A stretch of DNA of 64,000 nt from Neisseria canis (GTDB lineage Bacteria > Pseudomonadota > Gammaproteobacteria > Burkholderiales > Neisseriaceae): NCBI RefSeq assembly GCF_900636765.1, contig NZ_LR134313.1, positions 1,426,001 to 1,490,000 on the forward strand, written 5' to 3'. A model generated the notes under the pieces. It was not told the origin of the DNA. It did no database searches and was given only the letters and a program-made list of their open reading frames with translations. Below are positions 15,284-25,291 of the stretch, in pieces. The first letter of the stretch is position 1. Each line of letters begins with the position of its first letter. The translations under genes were made by a program, and so were the position numbers.

Positions 15284-16138
15284 TCAGCGGTCAGCCAAAT
15301 TCTGAGCCTGGCGGTGGCGGATTAAGACTTCGTATTGCTCTTTCAGGAGTTTGGAAAGTTGTTCCACTACATATACGGAGCGGTGCTGGCCGCCGGTGCA
15401 GCCTATGCCGATGGTAACGTAACTGCGGCTTTCTATCTGCATGCGCGGCAGCCAGCGCGTGAGGAATTGGTGGATGTCGCCGATCATTTCTTGGGCAAGC
15501 GGCTGCTTGCCGAGGTAATCTTGGATGGGCTTGTCCATGCCGGTAAAGGGTCTGAGCTCGGGGTCGTAATAAGGGTTGGGCAGGCTGCGCATGTCGAACA
15601 GAAAGTCGGCATTGTTGGGCACGCCGTATTTGAAACCGAATGATTCAAGGATAACCAACAGGCCTTCGCGTTCGATTTTCAGCCATTGTTGCACGGAATA
15701 GCGCAATTGTTGCGCATTCATTTTGGATGTGTCGATGCAGTAGGCCATTTCGCGCAAGGGGTAGAGGATTTCGCGTTCCTGGCGGATGCTTTCCAATACT
15801 GTGAATTTCTGCCGTGCCAAAGGGTGGCTTCTGCGGGTTTCGGAAAAGCGGCGGATAAGGATTTCATCCGATGCTTCGAGAAAGAGGATTTCCACCTGAT
15901 GGCCTTCCTTGCGAAGCCGTGCGATTTGGCGTGAGGCTTCAGGGGTGTTTAGGTGGGAACGGATGTCTACGCTGATGCCGAGGTTTTCGGTGATGCCGCG
16001 TTTGAGGTGGTGGGCCATCAGTTGCGGCAGCATTTCCAAAGGCATGTTATCGACGCAGTTGTAGCCGACATCTTCCAGCACTTTGAGTGCAACGGATTTG
16101 CCGGAGCCGGACAAGCCGCTAATCAGAACTATCTTCAT
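15284..16138 (-). CDS. rapZ: RNase adapter protein RapZ
   Basis: In enterobacteria RapZ presents the small RNA GlmZ to RNase E; the family is widespread as an NTP-binding protein next to PTS genes. 284 residues from the ATG at 16138, with Walker A GLSGSGKS at residues 8-15 and the family blocks [62 protein letters not shown] and the C-terminal [21 protein letters not shown]. The chosen start lies 4 codons inside a longer reading. It overlaps the end of hprK by 20 bases, so the two are translationally linked. Confidence 0.94.
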   Translation of the reverse strand: MKIVLISGLSGSGKSVALKVLEDVGYNCVDNMPLEMLPQLMAHHLKRGITENLGISVDIRSHLNTPEASRQIARLRKEGHQVEILFLEASDEILIRRFSETRRSHPLARQKFTVLESIRQEREILYPLREMAYCIDTSKMNAQQLRYSVQQWLKIEREGLLVILESFGFKYGVPNNADFLFDMRSLPNPYYDPELRPFTGMDKPIQDYLGKQPLAQEMIGDIHQFLTRWLPRMQIESRSYVTIGIGCTGGQHRSVYVVEQLSKLLKEQYEVLIRHRQAQNLADR

Positions 16139-17090
16139 GATGGAGTGCATCTTCCTTCAGCATGGTTTGGTGCCGCTCCAAAAATTCTTTGGTGCTGTTT
16201 TTGCCGCGCAGGTTGAGGATATAGTTGCGCACGGCCGCTTCTACCAATACGGCCAGGTTGCGGCCGACCGCAACGGGCAGGGTAACGGAGCGGATGGTTA
16301 CGTTCAAAATGGATTCGGTTTCCGTGCGGATGCTCAGGCGGTCGAGTTGTTTCATGTAGTCATCATCGGCGGCAACCAGGTTGATGATGAGCTTGAGGTT
16401 TTTATTCGGGCGGATGGATGTTTCGCCAAAGATGTGGCGGATATTGAGCACGCCCAAACCGCGCACTTCTAAAAAGTCGCGCAGCATCGGCGGGCAGCGG
16501 CCTTCCAGCGTTTCGGGGCCGGTGCGGTGCAGCTCGACCGCATCGTCGGCAATCAGGCTGTGGCCGCGGGAAATCAATTCAAGCGCCAACTCGCTTTTAC
16601 CTAAACCGGAATGCCCCGTAATCAATACGCCGATTTCAAACACATCTAGAAATACGCCGTGTTTGATGGTGGATACGGCCAGCGCACGTTGCAGATAGAT
16701 GCGCAAAACGTCCATCAGATAAGGGCTTTCCAGCTTGGTGGTGAGGAGGGGGACGTTATTGGTGTGGCAGTAATCGCGCAGCATGGCCGGCACGCTCAGG
16801 CCGTTGGCAACAATAAAGAGTGAAACGTTTAAATCGAAAATCTGCTGGAAGCCGGCAGGCGGAGGATTGGTTTCGCCGCTGCCGAGTTTTTCCAGATATT
16901 CGACTTCGGCCACGCCCAATACCTGAACCTGATTGGGATGGATAAAATTCAAGTGGCCGACAAGCGCCAATATAGGTTTGTCGGCATCTATGCTGATACG
17001 GTTGTCGGCACCGGCCGTGCCCGCCGACCAAACCAGTTGCAGCTTGTGTTGGTTGTCTTGATAGAGCCTGCGTACGGAGATGCTGGGCAT
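16119..17090 (-). CDS. hprK: HPr kinase/phosphorylase
   Basis: Phosphorylates and dephosphorylates a serine of the phosphocarrier HPr. 323 residues with the N-terminal sensor-like domain and the C-terminal kinase domain containing Walker A GHSGLGKS, followed by [15 protein letters not shown] and the signature [17 protein letters not shown]. It sits between ptsN (6-base gap) and rapZ (overlap), the usual betaproteobacterial regulatory PTS arrangement that does not transport sugars. Confidence 0.95.
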   Translation of the reverse strand: MPSISVRRLYQDNQHKLQLVWSAGTAGADNRISIDADKPILALVGHLNFIHPNQVQVLGVAEVEYLEKLGSGETNPPPAGFQQIFDLNVSLFIVANGLSVPAMLRDYCHTNNVPLLTTKLESPYLMDVLRIYLQRALAVSTIKHGVFLDVFEIGVLITGHSGLGKSELALELISRGHSLIADDAVELHRTGPETLEGRCPPMLRDFLEVRGLGVLNIRHIFGETSIRPNKNLKLIINLVAADDDYMKQLDRLSIRTETESILNVTIRSVTLPVAVGRNLAVLVEAAVRNYILNLRGKNSTKEFLERHQTMLKEDALHHEDSSD

Positions 17091-17096
17091 ATTGAT

Positions 17097-17546
17097 TTAT
17101 TCTGCGGTAAAGATGGCCAAAACTTCTTCGGGCGTTTGCGCCGACATTAAGGCTTCGCGTACGGATTTGGAGGAAAATTTTCCTGCCAGTTTGGACAATA
17201 CTTCGAGATGTTCGCTGGTGGCGTTTTCAGGAACCAAGAGGGAAAATACCAGAGAAACGGGTTTGCCGTCTGCCGCATCGAAGGCTACCGGCTCTTTGCA
17301 GCGGATAAAGGCGCCGACTGCTTTTTCTACGGAGGCATGGCGGCCGTGGGGGATGGCCACGCCTTGACCTAAGCCGGTGCTGCCTAATTTTTCCCGTTGG
17401 AACAGGCATTCGAATACATGTGCGCCGGACAAGCCTGATTCTTTTTCGAGCAAAGCCCCGATTTCTTCAAAAAGACGCTTCTTGCTGCTGATTTCTACGT
17501 CTAATTCGATATGCTGCAGGGGCAGGATTTCGGCAATTAAGCTCAT
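17097..17546 (-). CDS. ptsN: Nitrogen-regulatory PTS enzyme IIA
   Basis: Phosphoacceptor of the PTS-Ntr chain, regulating K+ transport and other targets in relatives. 149 residues from ATG 17546, preceded by GAAGAGAAA. The phosphorylated His is in GVAIPHGRH. A longer frame to 17807 has an uptake sequence and no protein-like character, so it was trimmed. First gene of ptsN-hprK-rapZ. Confidence 0.93.
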   Translation of the reverse strand: MSLIAEILPLQHIELDVEISSKKRLFEEIGALLEKESGLSGAHVFECLFQREKLGSTGLGQGVAIPHGRHASVEKAVGAFIRCKEPVAFDAADGKPVSLVFSLLVPENATSEHLEVLSKLAGKFSSKSVREALMSAQTPEEVLAIFTAE

Positions 17547-18054
17547 AAATTTCTCTTCGTTGAACAAAGCAAAACAGTGGCGATTGTACCGAGTGTTAAT
17601 CGGAATCTCAATCTCTGAAAGTGTTTTTACACTCAATATTTGGCTAGGATTTGTAAAATTATTTTTTAAAACATTATGTTGACTTAGGTCGTTTGCCCGA
17701 AAATCAATCCGTTTGTCAGATGGGCCGGAAGAGGTGTTTTCAGACAGGCATTGCTGCTTTTGCACGGAAGGAAACGAATGTTTTGTAAAGCGAAAACACA
17801 AGATCAAACGATTTCTGAAAGGTTTTAACCAAACTGTCGAAAACTGGTGTCAATTTTGCTTTTCCGTTACAATCGGGGCTTAATCAAAGTTCTGTTTGTA
17901 AATTTTCAATTAAATCATTTGGTTGTGCTGCAATCTAAATGGCTTGGCGGATATTTGCATATTTGGGGCTGTTGATGCGGGCTTAAAAATCCGAATCGGG
18001 TTCGGCGGCAGGTTGCTTGCCGGGCAATTTTAAAAATAAATCTCAGGAAGCACA
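17547..18054. other. Divergent intergenic region ptsN / nhaD
   Basis: 508 bases between divergently read genes. One single uptake sequence lies near 17740. The part next to nhaD contains TTACAAT at about 17866 with a weak upstream partner, and a CAGGAAGC ribosome site before the nhaD ATG. I see no gene or RNA structure I can name. Confidence 0.5.
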
Positions 18055-19473
18055 ATGAACCTTAAAAGAACTGCTTTTCTTCCTTTTTTGCTTTTGCCGA
18101 TGATGGCTCAGGCGGCTGATTTGAACGGAGCCGACTTGAGCCTGATGTGGGGTATTCCGTTTGCTCTGATTTTATTATCTATTGCGACAGGCCCGCTGCT
18201 CGCTCCTAATTTCTGGCACCATCATTTCGGCAAAGTAACGGCGCTGTGGACGGTTGCGTTTTTGGTGCCTTTTATCGCCATTTTCGGATTCAGTGCAGGT
18301 CTGCACACCGTGGTGCACGCTTTGGTGGGGGAATATATCCCTTTTATTTTGCTGCTGCTGGCGCTTTATACGATTTCCGGCGGGATTTTGGTGTGGGGCA
18401 ACCTGCACGGCAGCCCGAAATTGAACACCACTATTTTGGCTATCGGCACGGTTTTGGCGTCGATTATGGGTACGACAGGCGCGGCCATGCTGCTTATCCG
18501 CCCGCTGTTGAAGGCCAACGATAACCGCAAGCACCGCGTGCATGTGGTGGTATTCTTTATTTTCCTGGTAGCCAATATCGGCGGCGGTTTGACACCTTTG
18601 GGTGATCCGCCTCTGTTCTTGGGCTTCTTGAAAGGTGTGGACTTTATGTGGACGGTAAAACACATGGCCATGCCGGTAATCATCAGCTCGGTTGTTTTGC
18701 TGGTTTTATTCTATTTCTTAGACAGCTATTTCTTCTCCAAGGAAGATGAAACCGCTATGGCCGACCCTTCGCCCGACAGCCCTTTGCAGATTTACGGCAA
18801 GTTTAATTTCCTGCTGCTCGGCGGTGTGGTGGCTGCGGTATTGATGTCGGGCATTTGGAAGCCGGGTGTGGAAATTGATGTGTATGGCACGCCTTATGCG
18901 CTGCAAAACTTGGTGCGCGACATTATTCTGCTGGTTTTGGCCGGAGTGTCTTTGAAAATGACGCCTAAGCAGGTTCGTGCCGGTAATGAGTTTAACTGGG
19001 ATCCGATTTTGGAAGTGGGCAAACTCTTTTTGGGCATCTTTATCACTATTTCCCCTGTGATTGCGATTCTTCAAGCCGGTGAGGCGGGCGCTTTTGCCGG
19101 GCTGATTAAGATGGTGCACAACCAGGCGGGCGAGCCGATTAATACCATGTATTTCTGGATGACCGGTATTCTGTCTGCATTCTTGGATAATGCGCCGACT
19201 TATTTGGTGTTTTTCAATATGGCTGGCGGTGAAGCCCAGCCTTTGATGAGCGGCCCGCTTTTCCATACTTTGCTGGCTATTTCTATGGGTTCTGTGTTTA
19301 TGGGTGCGTTGAGCTATATCGGTAATGCGCCGAACTTTATGGTAAAAGCGATTGCCGAGCAGCGTAAAGTGAAGATGCCGAGCTTCTTTGGCTATATGGT
19401 GTGGTCATTCGGTATTTTGGTACCGCTGTTTATCCTGCATACCTTTATTTTCTTCGTTTGGGAATTGTTTTAA
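18055..19473 (+). CDS. nhaD: NhaD-type sodium:proton antiporter
   Basis: Inner-membrane Na+(Li+)/H+ exchanger of the ion transporter superfamily. 472 residues, with a cleavable-looking N-terminus (MNLKRTAFLPFLLLPMMAQA) and then about 12 hydrophobic spans. Family blocks: GTTGAAMLLIRPLL, NIGGGLTPLGDPPLFLGFLKGVDF and SAFLDNAPTYLVFFNMAGG. It has a CAGGAAGC ribosome site. A hairpin of uptake sequences (19496-19530) follows and is shared with the convergent DeoR gene. With nhaC at the left end, the window encodes two unrelated sodium exporters. Confidence 0.93.
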   Translation: MNLKRTAFLPFLLLPMMAQAADLNGADLSLMWGIPFALILLSIATGPLLAPNFWHHHFGKVTALWTVAFLVPFIAIFGFSAGLHTVVHALVGEYIPFILLLLALYTISGGILVWGNLHGSPKLNTTILAIGTVLASIMGTTGAAMLLIRPLLKANDNRKHRVHVVVFFIFLVANIGGGLTPLGDPPLFLGFLKGVDFMWTVKHMAMPVIISSVVLLVLFYFLDSYFFSKEDETAMADPSPDSPLQIYGKFNFLLLGGVVAAVLMSGIWKPGVEIDVYGTPYALQNLVRDIILLVLAGVSLKMTPKQVRAGNEFNWDPILEVGKLFLGIFITISPVIAILQAGEAGAFAGLIKMVHNQAGEPINTMYFWMTGILSAFLDNAPTYLVFFNMAGGEAQPLMSGPLFHTLLAISMGSVFMGALSYIGNAPNFMVKAIAEQRKVKMPSFFGYMVWSFGILVPLFILHTFIFFVWELF

Positions 19474-19495
19474 GGTATCGGGCTTGATTTGAAGC

Positions 19496-19530
19496 AATGC
19501 CTGTCTGAAATCTTTTTCAGACAGGCATTT
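19496..19530. terminator. Bidirectional uptake-sequence terminator between nhaD and the DeoR gene
   Basis: AATGCCTGTCTGAAA faces its complement around a short T-rich loop, with A/T runs on both sides. It separates two convergent genes. Confidence 0.75.
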
Positions 19531-19539
19531 TGTTTGTGC

Positions 19540-20304
19540 TTATTCCGCAATGACGCATTTGCAACCGGCATCTGCCAGCTTTTCGGTGAACTGCGGGCTG
19601 AGCGTTTTGTCGGTGAAAACGGTGTCGAATTCCGTGATGTCGGCCATGCGCACCAGAGCGCTTTTGCCGAATTTGCTGTGGTCTGCGGCGAGGTAACGGA
19701 TGCGTGCGTTTTCCATCATGGCCTGCATCACGCTCACTTCTTTGTAGTCCGAATCAAAAAGCGCACCGTCTTCTTCAATGGCCGAGGCGCTTAAAACGGC
19801 GTAATCCACCTTAAACTGTTTGATAAAGTCCATAGTCGCTACGCCGGTAACACCGCCGTCGAGCGGGCGTACAACGCCGGAAGTGATGAGCACGGAGTAG
19901 TCGCTGCGGCCGGATGCCGTTGCCGCAACGTGGATATTGTTGGTGATGATGCAGAGGTTTTTGCGTGTTTTAACCAGAGCATCGGTAACGGCTTCTATGG
20001 TGGTGCCTATGCTTAAAAACAGGGTGGCGCCGTCGGGAATGTGGGCGGCAAGGGTTTCGCTGATGCGCATTTTTTCGGCTTTCATCCTGTTTTTCTTGGA
20101 GAGAAAATCGGGATGCTCTTCTTCGCTGCCGACGGCTGCTCCGCCGTGATAACGCCGCAAAACTTTTTCTTCGCTCAGAATATTGATGTCGCGGCGGATG
20201 GTTTGCGGGGTAACTTCCAGCTTTTTCGCCAATTCTTCAATCGGCATAAAGCCGTGTTCTTTCACGAGGCGGATGATTTTTTCGTGTCGTTGGTGCTTCG
20301 CCAT
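19540..20304 (-). CDS. DeoR/GlpR-family transcription regulator
   Basis: 254 residues. The N-terminal winged helix-turn-helix (QRHEKIIRLVKEHGFMPIEELAKKLEVTPQTIRRDINILSEE) is followed by the sugar-phosphate isomerase-like sensor domain (LFLSIGTTIEAVTDAL, ITNNIHVA, SDYKEVSVMQAMMENARIRYLAADHSKFGKSALVRM). The effector is probably a phosphorylated sugar or polyol. The start is uncertain: ATG 20304 or ATG 20313, both close behind the end of the LysO-type gene. Its target is unknown; no carbohydrate gene is adjacent. Confidence 0.87.
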   Translation of the reverse strand: MAKHQRHEKIIRLVKEHGFMPIEELAKKLEVTPQTIRRDINILSEEKVLRRYHGGAAVGSEEEHPDFLSKKNRMKAEKMRISETLAAHIPDGATLFLSIGTTIEAVTDALVKTRKNLCIITNNIHVAATASGRSDYSVLITSGVVRPLDGGVTGVATMDFIKQFKVDYAVLSASAIEEDGALFDSDYKEVSVMQAMMENARIRYLAADHSKFGKSALVRMADITEFDTVFTDKTLSPQFTEKLADAGCKCVIAE

Positions 20305-20317
20305 ATGAGGCATTCCA

Positions 20318-21223
20318 TTATAAGTTTGAGAAAACCAGCATTAAAAAAGGAGCGGCAAGATTGGCGATGAAGCCGAAGCTCACAGCCAAAGGAATCACGG
20401 CCATGCCGCCGGAGCTTTGGATAACCGGCAGGGTAAAGTCGAGGCTGGTCGCGCCGCCTATGCCAACGGCGGCGCCGGGGTGGCGGCGCATGATGACGGG
20501 GATAAACAAGAGCGCAAAAAATTCCCGGGTTAAATCGTTTAGCAGGGCAATGCTGCCCCAAATCGGGCCGTAGGCCTCTGTAATCACGATGCCTGAGAGC
20601 GAATACCAGCCGAAGCCCGAGGCAAGTGCCAAAGCCTGCGTGAAAGCGATTTCAGGGGCGAAAAGAAAGAATAGGGCGCCGCCGAGCAAAGAGGAAAACA
20701 TCATTAAAACACTGATTTCTACACCGCGCTTGTTGATGAACACTTGGCGCAACGTGATGCTGCTGCCGCCGAGCTGGATACCGACCAGCAAAATCAGGAG
20801 CATCAGTGCATAGGTTCCGGTTGGTTCGGGCGGCAGCCAAATGTTTTCCATTATATTGCCGAAAAGCAGGCCGAGCAGCATGCAGATAATTTGTTTGATG
20901 CTGCCAGCAATGCTGATACGCGGTTTTTTTCCGCTTTCTTGGATGCGGTTTTGCCACGGATGTTTGCGGTCAAACCACATTAAAACAAGAAGGTTCATGC
21001 CCAGCGTGCATACGGCCAATACGGCGGCCATGCCGGCGATAAAATCAAGCCGGCTGCCGAGATTGCTCACTTGCGAGAGCGAAATGCCGATCAGTGCCAA
21101 TATAATGTATACCAAGATATTCAACAGCTTATCTACAATCACCATATAAGGCTTGGGCACGCAGATAAAATAGCCGATAAAAAGCGGCGCTAAAATCATC
21201 GCCAGAGTAATCAGGTTTTGCAT
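20318..21223 (-). CDS. LysO (YbjE/DUF340) family transporter
   Basis: 301 residues with about eight hydrophobic spans, starting MQNLITLAMILAPLFIGYF. The family blocks LILLVGIQLGGSS and SGFGWYSLSGIVITEAYGPIWGSIALLNDLTREFFALLFIPVI match the lysine exporter LysO. ATG 21223 is chosen over 21268 because the membrane protein begins there and the extension is not conserved-looking. It ends 4-14 bases before the DeoR regulator, so the two probably form one unit. Lysine export is a family inference. Confidence 0.85.
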   Translation of the reverse strand: MQNLITLAMILAPLFIGYFICVPKPYMVIVDKLLNILVYIILALIGISLSQVSNLGSRLDFIAGMAAVLAVCTLGMNLLVLMWFDRKHPWQNRIQESGKKPRISIAGSIKQIICMLLGLLFGNIMENIWLPPEPTGTYALMLLILLVGIQLGGSSITLRQVFINKRGVEISVLMMFSSLLGGALFFLFAPEIAFTQALALASGFGWYSLSGIVITEAYGPIWGSIALLNDLTREFFALLFIPVIMRRHPGAAVGIGGATSLDFTLPVIQSSGGMAVIPLAVSFGFIANLAAPFLMLVFSNL

Positions 21224-21314
21224 GGGCTTTTTACTTTGCGGAACGAAAAACAGGCAGCGGGACGCCACCTGTTGGATACATGATTTAACCGGGGTAATTC
21301 AACCGCTTATTGGT

Positions 21315-22091
21315 TTATTGGTCGACGAAAGCGCGTTCGATCAGATAGTCGCCGCGCTGCCCCATTTTGGGCGATACGGTCAGGCCGAACTCGTTTAAAA
21401 CGGTGCTGGTGTCTTTCAGCATGGCGGGGCTGCCGCAAATCATGGCGCGGTCGTCTTGCGGGTTGATGGGCGGCAGGCCGATGTCTTCAAACATTTTGCC
21501 CGAACGCATCAGATCGGTAATATGGCCGCGGTGCGGATATTCTTCGCGGGAAACCACCGGATAGTAAATCAGTTTTTCTTTTACCATTTCGCCCAGATAT
21601 TCGTGCTCCGGCAGTTCTTTGGTAAAGCGGTCGTAATAGGCCAAGTCGTTTTTGTAGCGCACGCCGTGAACCAAAATCACTTTTTCAAATTGTTCGTACA
21701 CGTCGGGGTCTTTGGTTACGCTCAAAAACGGTGCGATGCCGGTACCGGTGGATAAGAGATAAAGGTGTTTGCCCGGATTTAAGTCGCCTAAAATCAGTGT
21801 GCCGGTGGGCTTTTTGCTGATTAACACTTCATCGCCCACTTTCAAATGCTGCAAACGGCTGGTCAAAGGGCCGTCTTGCACCTTGATGCTGAAAAATTCC
21901 AAATGCTCTTCCCAGTTGGCACTTGCCACGCTGTATGCGCGCATCAGCGGTTTGCCGTCTACCATCAGGCCGACCATCACAAACTGGCCGTTTTCAAAGC
22001 GCAGGCTTTCGTCGCGGGTGCAGGTGAAGGTGAAGTAGGCATCGGTCCAGTGGTGGACGGATAAAACGGTTTGGGTGTTGAATGCTGCCAT
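21315..22091 (-). CDS. fpr: Ferredoxin--NADP(+) reductase
   Basis: FAD enzyme that moves electrons between NADPH and ferredoxin or flavodoxin. 258 residues, the bacterial subclass length. FAD site: RAYSVASANWEEHLEFFSIKVQDGPLTSRL; NADP site: STGTGIAPFLSV and CGSPAMLKDT. The C-terminus GDYLIERAFVDQ fits bacterial Fpr, with no extra tyrosine. An uptake-sequence hairpin lies upstream at 22138-22180. Confidence 0.94.
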   Translation of the reverse strand: MAAFNTQTVLSVHHWTDAYFTFTCTRDESLRFENGQFVMVGLMVDGKPLMRAYSVASANWEEHLEFFSIKVQDGPLTSRLQHLKVGDEVLISKKPTGTLILGDLNPGKHLYLLSTGTGIAPFLSVTKDPDVYEQFEKVILVHGVRYKNDLAYYDRFTKELPEHEYLGEMVKEKLIYYPVVSREEYPHRGHITDLMRSGKMFEDIGLPPINPQDDRAMICGSPAMLKDTSTVLNEFGLTVSPKMGQRGDYLIERAFVDQ

Positions 22092-22137
22092 TGTTTTCTA
22101 TCCTGAGATGTAAAGAATGTCTTAATCGTTTGTAGGG

Positions 22138-22180
22138 ATGCCTGTCTGAAAATTTGCCCAAAGGTTTTTCAGACAGGCAT
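22138..22180. repeat. Inverted uptake-sequence pair
   Basis: ATGCCTGTCTGAA and its complement with a 17-base loop, between fpr and apaH. Confidence 0.6.
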
Positions 22181-22483
22181 TGTATTCTGTTTATCCGCTA
22201 TGAAACTGAAGGTCGTGCAAACCGGCATACCGCCCGTTGACGGCGGGAAGCGGTGCGGATTGCAATGTTGGCGGCGCCTTGCATCGTTTTTTATATTGCT
22301 ATGCCGCCGGTGTTTCACTAAAACAGACGCATCGGGATTGGCGGGCATTTGTCAGCGGACGGGTTGGACAAATGGTCGGAAAAAACCATCCGCAAGGGTC
22401 AAATCAAGCGGAATTGTAAGGGAAAATCCGCCAAACAACAATGTTTCGGGCCGTCGGCGCGCTTTCAGACAGGCATGGGCGGG
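22181..22483. other. Gene-free stretch between fpr and apaH
   Basis: About 300 bases. Plus-strand frames through it lack ribosome sites and protein-like character. It holds one single uptake sequence near 22465. Nothing else is recognised. Confidence 0.5.
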
Positions 22484-23311
22484 TTAGACTGTTTTCAGCC
22501 AATCCAAGCCTTTGAGCGAAGCCACTTGCGTGATGCTGCGGTTGGCCAAGTTAACCGCGGTCAGATGGCCGCCCCATAAGGCGCCGGTGTCCAGCGCAAT
22601 CACATGTTTGGTGTCGATATAGCCCAGTGTAGACCAATGGCCGAACAAAATGGTGCGGTCGGTGTTGAGGCGGCCGGGTGCCTCAAACCAGGCGCGCAGG
22701 CCGTTGGGCATATCTGCCGGGCCGCCCTTGAAATCGTAGTCCAGTTCGTTATTGAAAGTGAGGGCGCGCATGCGGGTGAATACGTTGGTGATGAAGCGCA
22801 GCCGCTCGTAGCCGGACAGCTCGGCAGACCAGGCTTTCGGCGCGTTGCCGTACATATTGGCAAAATAATCCCGGGCATGGTTTCCGGCCAGCTCTTGCGC
22901 CACTTCGTCCGCCAGCTGTTGCGCGGTTGGGATGGTCCATTGGGGCAGCAGGCCGGCGTGTGTCAGAACGTAATGTTCGGATTGCCGCATCAAGGGCTGG
23001 GCGCGCAGCCAGTCGCGCATTGTTTGGCTGTCGGCGTGATTCAAAATTTCCGCTAGGGTGTCGCTGCGTTTGAGCTTGCCGTAGCCGTACATCAGTGCCA
23101 GCAAGTGCAGGTCGTGGTTGCCGAGTACCATCTGGACGCTGCTTTCGTGCCGCATGCAGAATTGCAGCACTTTGAGCGATTGGGGGCCGCGGTTGACAAT
23201 GTCGCCCACCAGCCAGAGTGTGTCGGTGCCGTGGTTAAAGTTGATTTTTTGGAGCAGAAGCTGCAATTCTTGATAACAGCCTTGAATGTCGCCGATTGCG
23301 TAGTGTGCCAT
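22484..23311 (-). CDS. apaH: Bis(5'-nucleosyl)-tetraphosphatase, symmetrical
   Basis: Splits Ap4A into two ADP and, in enterobacteria, removes Np4 RNA caps. 275 residues. Metallophosphatase motifs: GDIQGCYQEL near residue 7, GDIVNRGP, GNHDLHLL, THAGLLPQWT, and FGHWSTLGY near the C-terminal third. It is a single gene between uptake-sequence hairpins. Confidence 0.96.
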   Translation of the reverse strand: MAHYAIGDIQGCYQELQLLLQKINFNHGTDTLWLVGDIVNRGPQSLKVLQFCMRHESSVQMVLGNHDLHLLALMYGYGKLKRSDTLAEILNHADSQTMRDWLRAQPLMRQSEHYVLTHAGLLPQWTIPTAQQLADEVAQELAGNHARDYFANMYGNAPKAWSAELSGYERLRFITNVFTRMRALTFNNELDYDFKGGPADMPNGLRAWFEAPGRLNTDRTILFGHWSTLGYIDTKHVIALDTGALWGGHLTAVNLANRSITQVASLKGLDWLKTV

Positions 23312-23340
23312 GGTATGAATAAGTGGGTCGGATGAATGTG

Positions 23341-23372
23341 ATGCCTGTCTGAAAGACGGTTTCAGACAGGCG
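23341..23372. repeat. Inverted uptake-sequence pair (one arm with a single change)
   Basis: ATGCCTGTCTGAA faces TTCAGACAGGCG; the last A of the second copy is changed to G. Located just upstream of apaH. Confidence 0.55.
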
Positions 23373-23457
23373 TTGATTATATAACGGATTGATTGTTTTC
23401 TGACAGGGCGGTATGTTTTCAGACAGGCATGGTGTGATGCAGGCTGTATTGTAAGCG

Positions 23458-25146
23458 CTATGCCGTTTGCGTTTCGGAGGCAGACGGTTCGGCGGCCATT
23501 TCCAACAGTTCGGCCGCATGGCTGCGGGTGGTGTCGGTGATGGTTTCGCCGCCGAGCATACGGGCGATTTCTTCAACGCGGTTTTTATAGTCCAACACAT
23601 GGATTTCGCTTACGGTTTGTACGCCGTCACTGTGTTTGGCCACTTTCCAGTGGTTTTCTCCGCAGGCGGCAACTTGGGGCAGGTGGGTTACGGCCAGAAC
23701 TTGGTGTTTGCTTCCGAGTTTGCGCAAGGCGCGGCCTACGGTTTCGGCCACGCCGCCGCCTATGCCGGTATCGACTTCGTCGAAAATCAAAGTGGGCAAT
23801 TGGGTGTATTGGCTGGTAACGACTTGCAGCGCAAGGCTGATGCGGGCAAGTTCGCCACCGGATGCCACTTTGTTGAGCGGGCGCAGCGGGCTGCCTTTGT
23901 TGGTGGCGACTTGATATTGCACTTGCTCCAGGCCGTGGGCGGATGGTGCGCTTTCCAGCAATTCGATATGGAAGTCGGCGCCTTTCATTGCCAAATGCTG
24001 CATATGCTGCGTGGTTTCGTTGCCGAGCCTGGCGGCGGCTTCGGCGCGTGCGGCAGACAGTTTTTCCGCCAGCGTCATATAGGCTGCTTGGTTGGCGGCC
24101 ACGTTTTGCTCAAGGCTTTCCAAATCGGCGGCGGCATTCAGGGCGGATAGGGCGGTTTCGATTTCCGCCTGTTTGGCGGGCATTTCTTCAGGCTCGACCC
24201 GGTATTTCCGCGCCATGCTCATCAATTCGCTCATGCGGGCTTCCTGTTCGGCCAATTCGTTGGGGTTGATTTCGACTTTGGACGCTACGCTGCGCATATT
24301 GGCGGAAATTTCGCTTAATTCTGCTTCCACGCTGGCGAGCATATCGAGGCTTTCGGCAAATAAAGGTTCGATATTGCTCAGTTGCTCCAATGTTTTGCGG
24401 CATTGGTAGAGGCGGCGCAGGATGCCGTTATCTCCGTCAACGGCGGTTTCGGTTTCTTCTGCGGCCTGTATCAGTTCGGCTGCGTGGGCGAGGCTGTCGT
24501 GGCTTTGGCTCAGGGTTTCCCATTCGCCGCTTTGCAGATTGAGTTTGGCCAATTCGCCGGCCTGCCATTCAAGCCTTTCGCGTTCGATGGCGATGTTTTC
24601 GGCTTGGGTTTGCGCTTCGTGCAGGGCTTTTTGGGCAGACTGCCATTGGTGATAGGCGGTTTTCACTTCTGCGGCCAAGCCGGTGCTGCCGGCGAATGCG
24701 TCGAGCAGGCTGCGTTGGGCAGATTCTTGGTTGAGGGAGTGGTGGGCGTTTTGGCCGTGGATGTCGATCAGGCGGCTGCCTATATGTTTGAGTTGGGCGA
24801 GTGTGGCGGCCTGGTTGTTGATGAAGCTGCGGCTTTTGCCTTTGGCGTCGATGATGCGGCGGATGGAAAGCTCGGCGGTGTCTTCGTCCGACAACCCTTG
24901 TTCGTGCAATTCGGCTTGCAGGGTTTCCAGCCCGGAAATGTCGAAGAGGGCGGAGAGGCGGGCTTCTTCGGTGCCGGTGCGGACTTGGCCGTAGTCTGCC
25001 TTGTCGCCGAGCAGCAGGCCGAGTGCGTCCAGCGTGATGGATTTGCCCGCGCCGGTTTCGCCGGTAAGCACGGTGAAGCCTGTTTGAAAGTTGAGGTTGA
25101 GCTGTTCGACGGTTACGAAGTTGCTGAGGGAAAGCGCCAAAAGCAT
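23458..25146 (-). CDS. recN: DNA repair protein RecN
   Basis: SMC-like ATPase acting in double-strand break repair. 562 residues: Walker A TGETGAGKS near residue 30, the N-terminal ATPase half with RSFINNQAATLAQLKHIGSRLIDIHGQNAHHSL, two long coiled-coil arms, then the C-terminal half with the signature VASGGELARISLALQ and Walker B TLIFDEVDTGIGG. A CAAGGAC site precedes the ATG. In Neisseria RecN also supports recombination of imported DNA, which fits a naturally transformable organism. Confidence 0.97.
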   Translation of the reverse strand: MLLALSLSNFVTVEQLNLNFQTGFTVLTGETGAGKSITLDALGLLLGDKADYGQVRTGTEEARLSALFDISGLETLQAELHEQGLSDEDTAELSIRRIIDAKGKSRSFINNQAATLAQLKHIGSRLIDIHGQNAHHSLNQESAQRSLLDAFAGSTGLAAEVKTAYHQWQSAQKALHEAQTQAENIAIERERLEWQAGELAKLNLQSGEWETLSQSHDSLAHAAELIQAAEETETAVDGDNGILRRLYQCRKTLEQLSNIEPLFAESLDMLASVEAELSEISANMRSVASKVEINPNELAEQEARMSELMSMARKYRVEPEEMPAKQAEIETALSALNAAADLESLEQNVAANQAAYMTLAEKLSAARAEAAARLGNETTQHMQHLAMKGADFHIELLESAPSAHGLEQVQYQVATNKGSPLRPLNKVASGGELARISLALQVVTSQYTQLPTLIFDEVDTGIGGGVAETVGRALRKLGSKHQVLAVTHLPQVAACGENHWKVAKHSDGVQTVSEIHVLDYKNRVEEIARMLGGETITDTTRSHAAELLEMAAEPSASETQTA

Positions 25147-25242
25147 GTTGTGTCCTTGCTTGAATAGAGTGCTAAGTTTTTTCTTATTATAACTAATTTT
25201 TTGTGTAGTTGAATAAGATTTTGTTGATTTTGTGTGGGTAAA

Positions 25243-25281
25243 CGATGCCTGTCTGAAAACAGGGCGTTCAGACAGGCATCG
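25243..25281. terminator. Inverted uptake-sequence pair
   Basis: CGATGCCTGTCTGAA and its complement, with a short loop, just after the NAD kinase stop on the minus strand. Confidence 0.65.
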
Positions 25282-25291
25282 TTGTCGGGTG

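Noticed and set aside
22200..22487. Plus-strand frame between fpr and apaH
   Set aside because: No ribosome site, Cys/Arg-rich unlikely composition, and ends within an uptake sequence.
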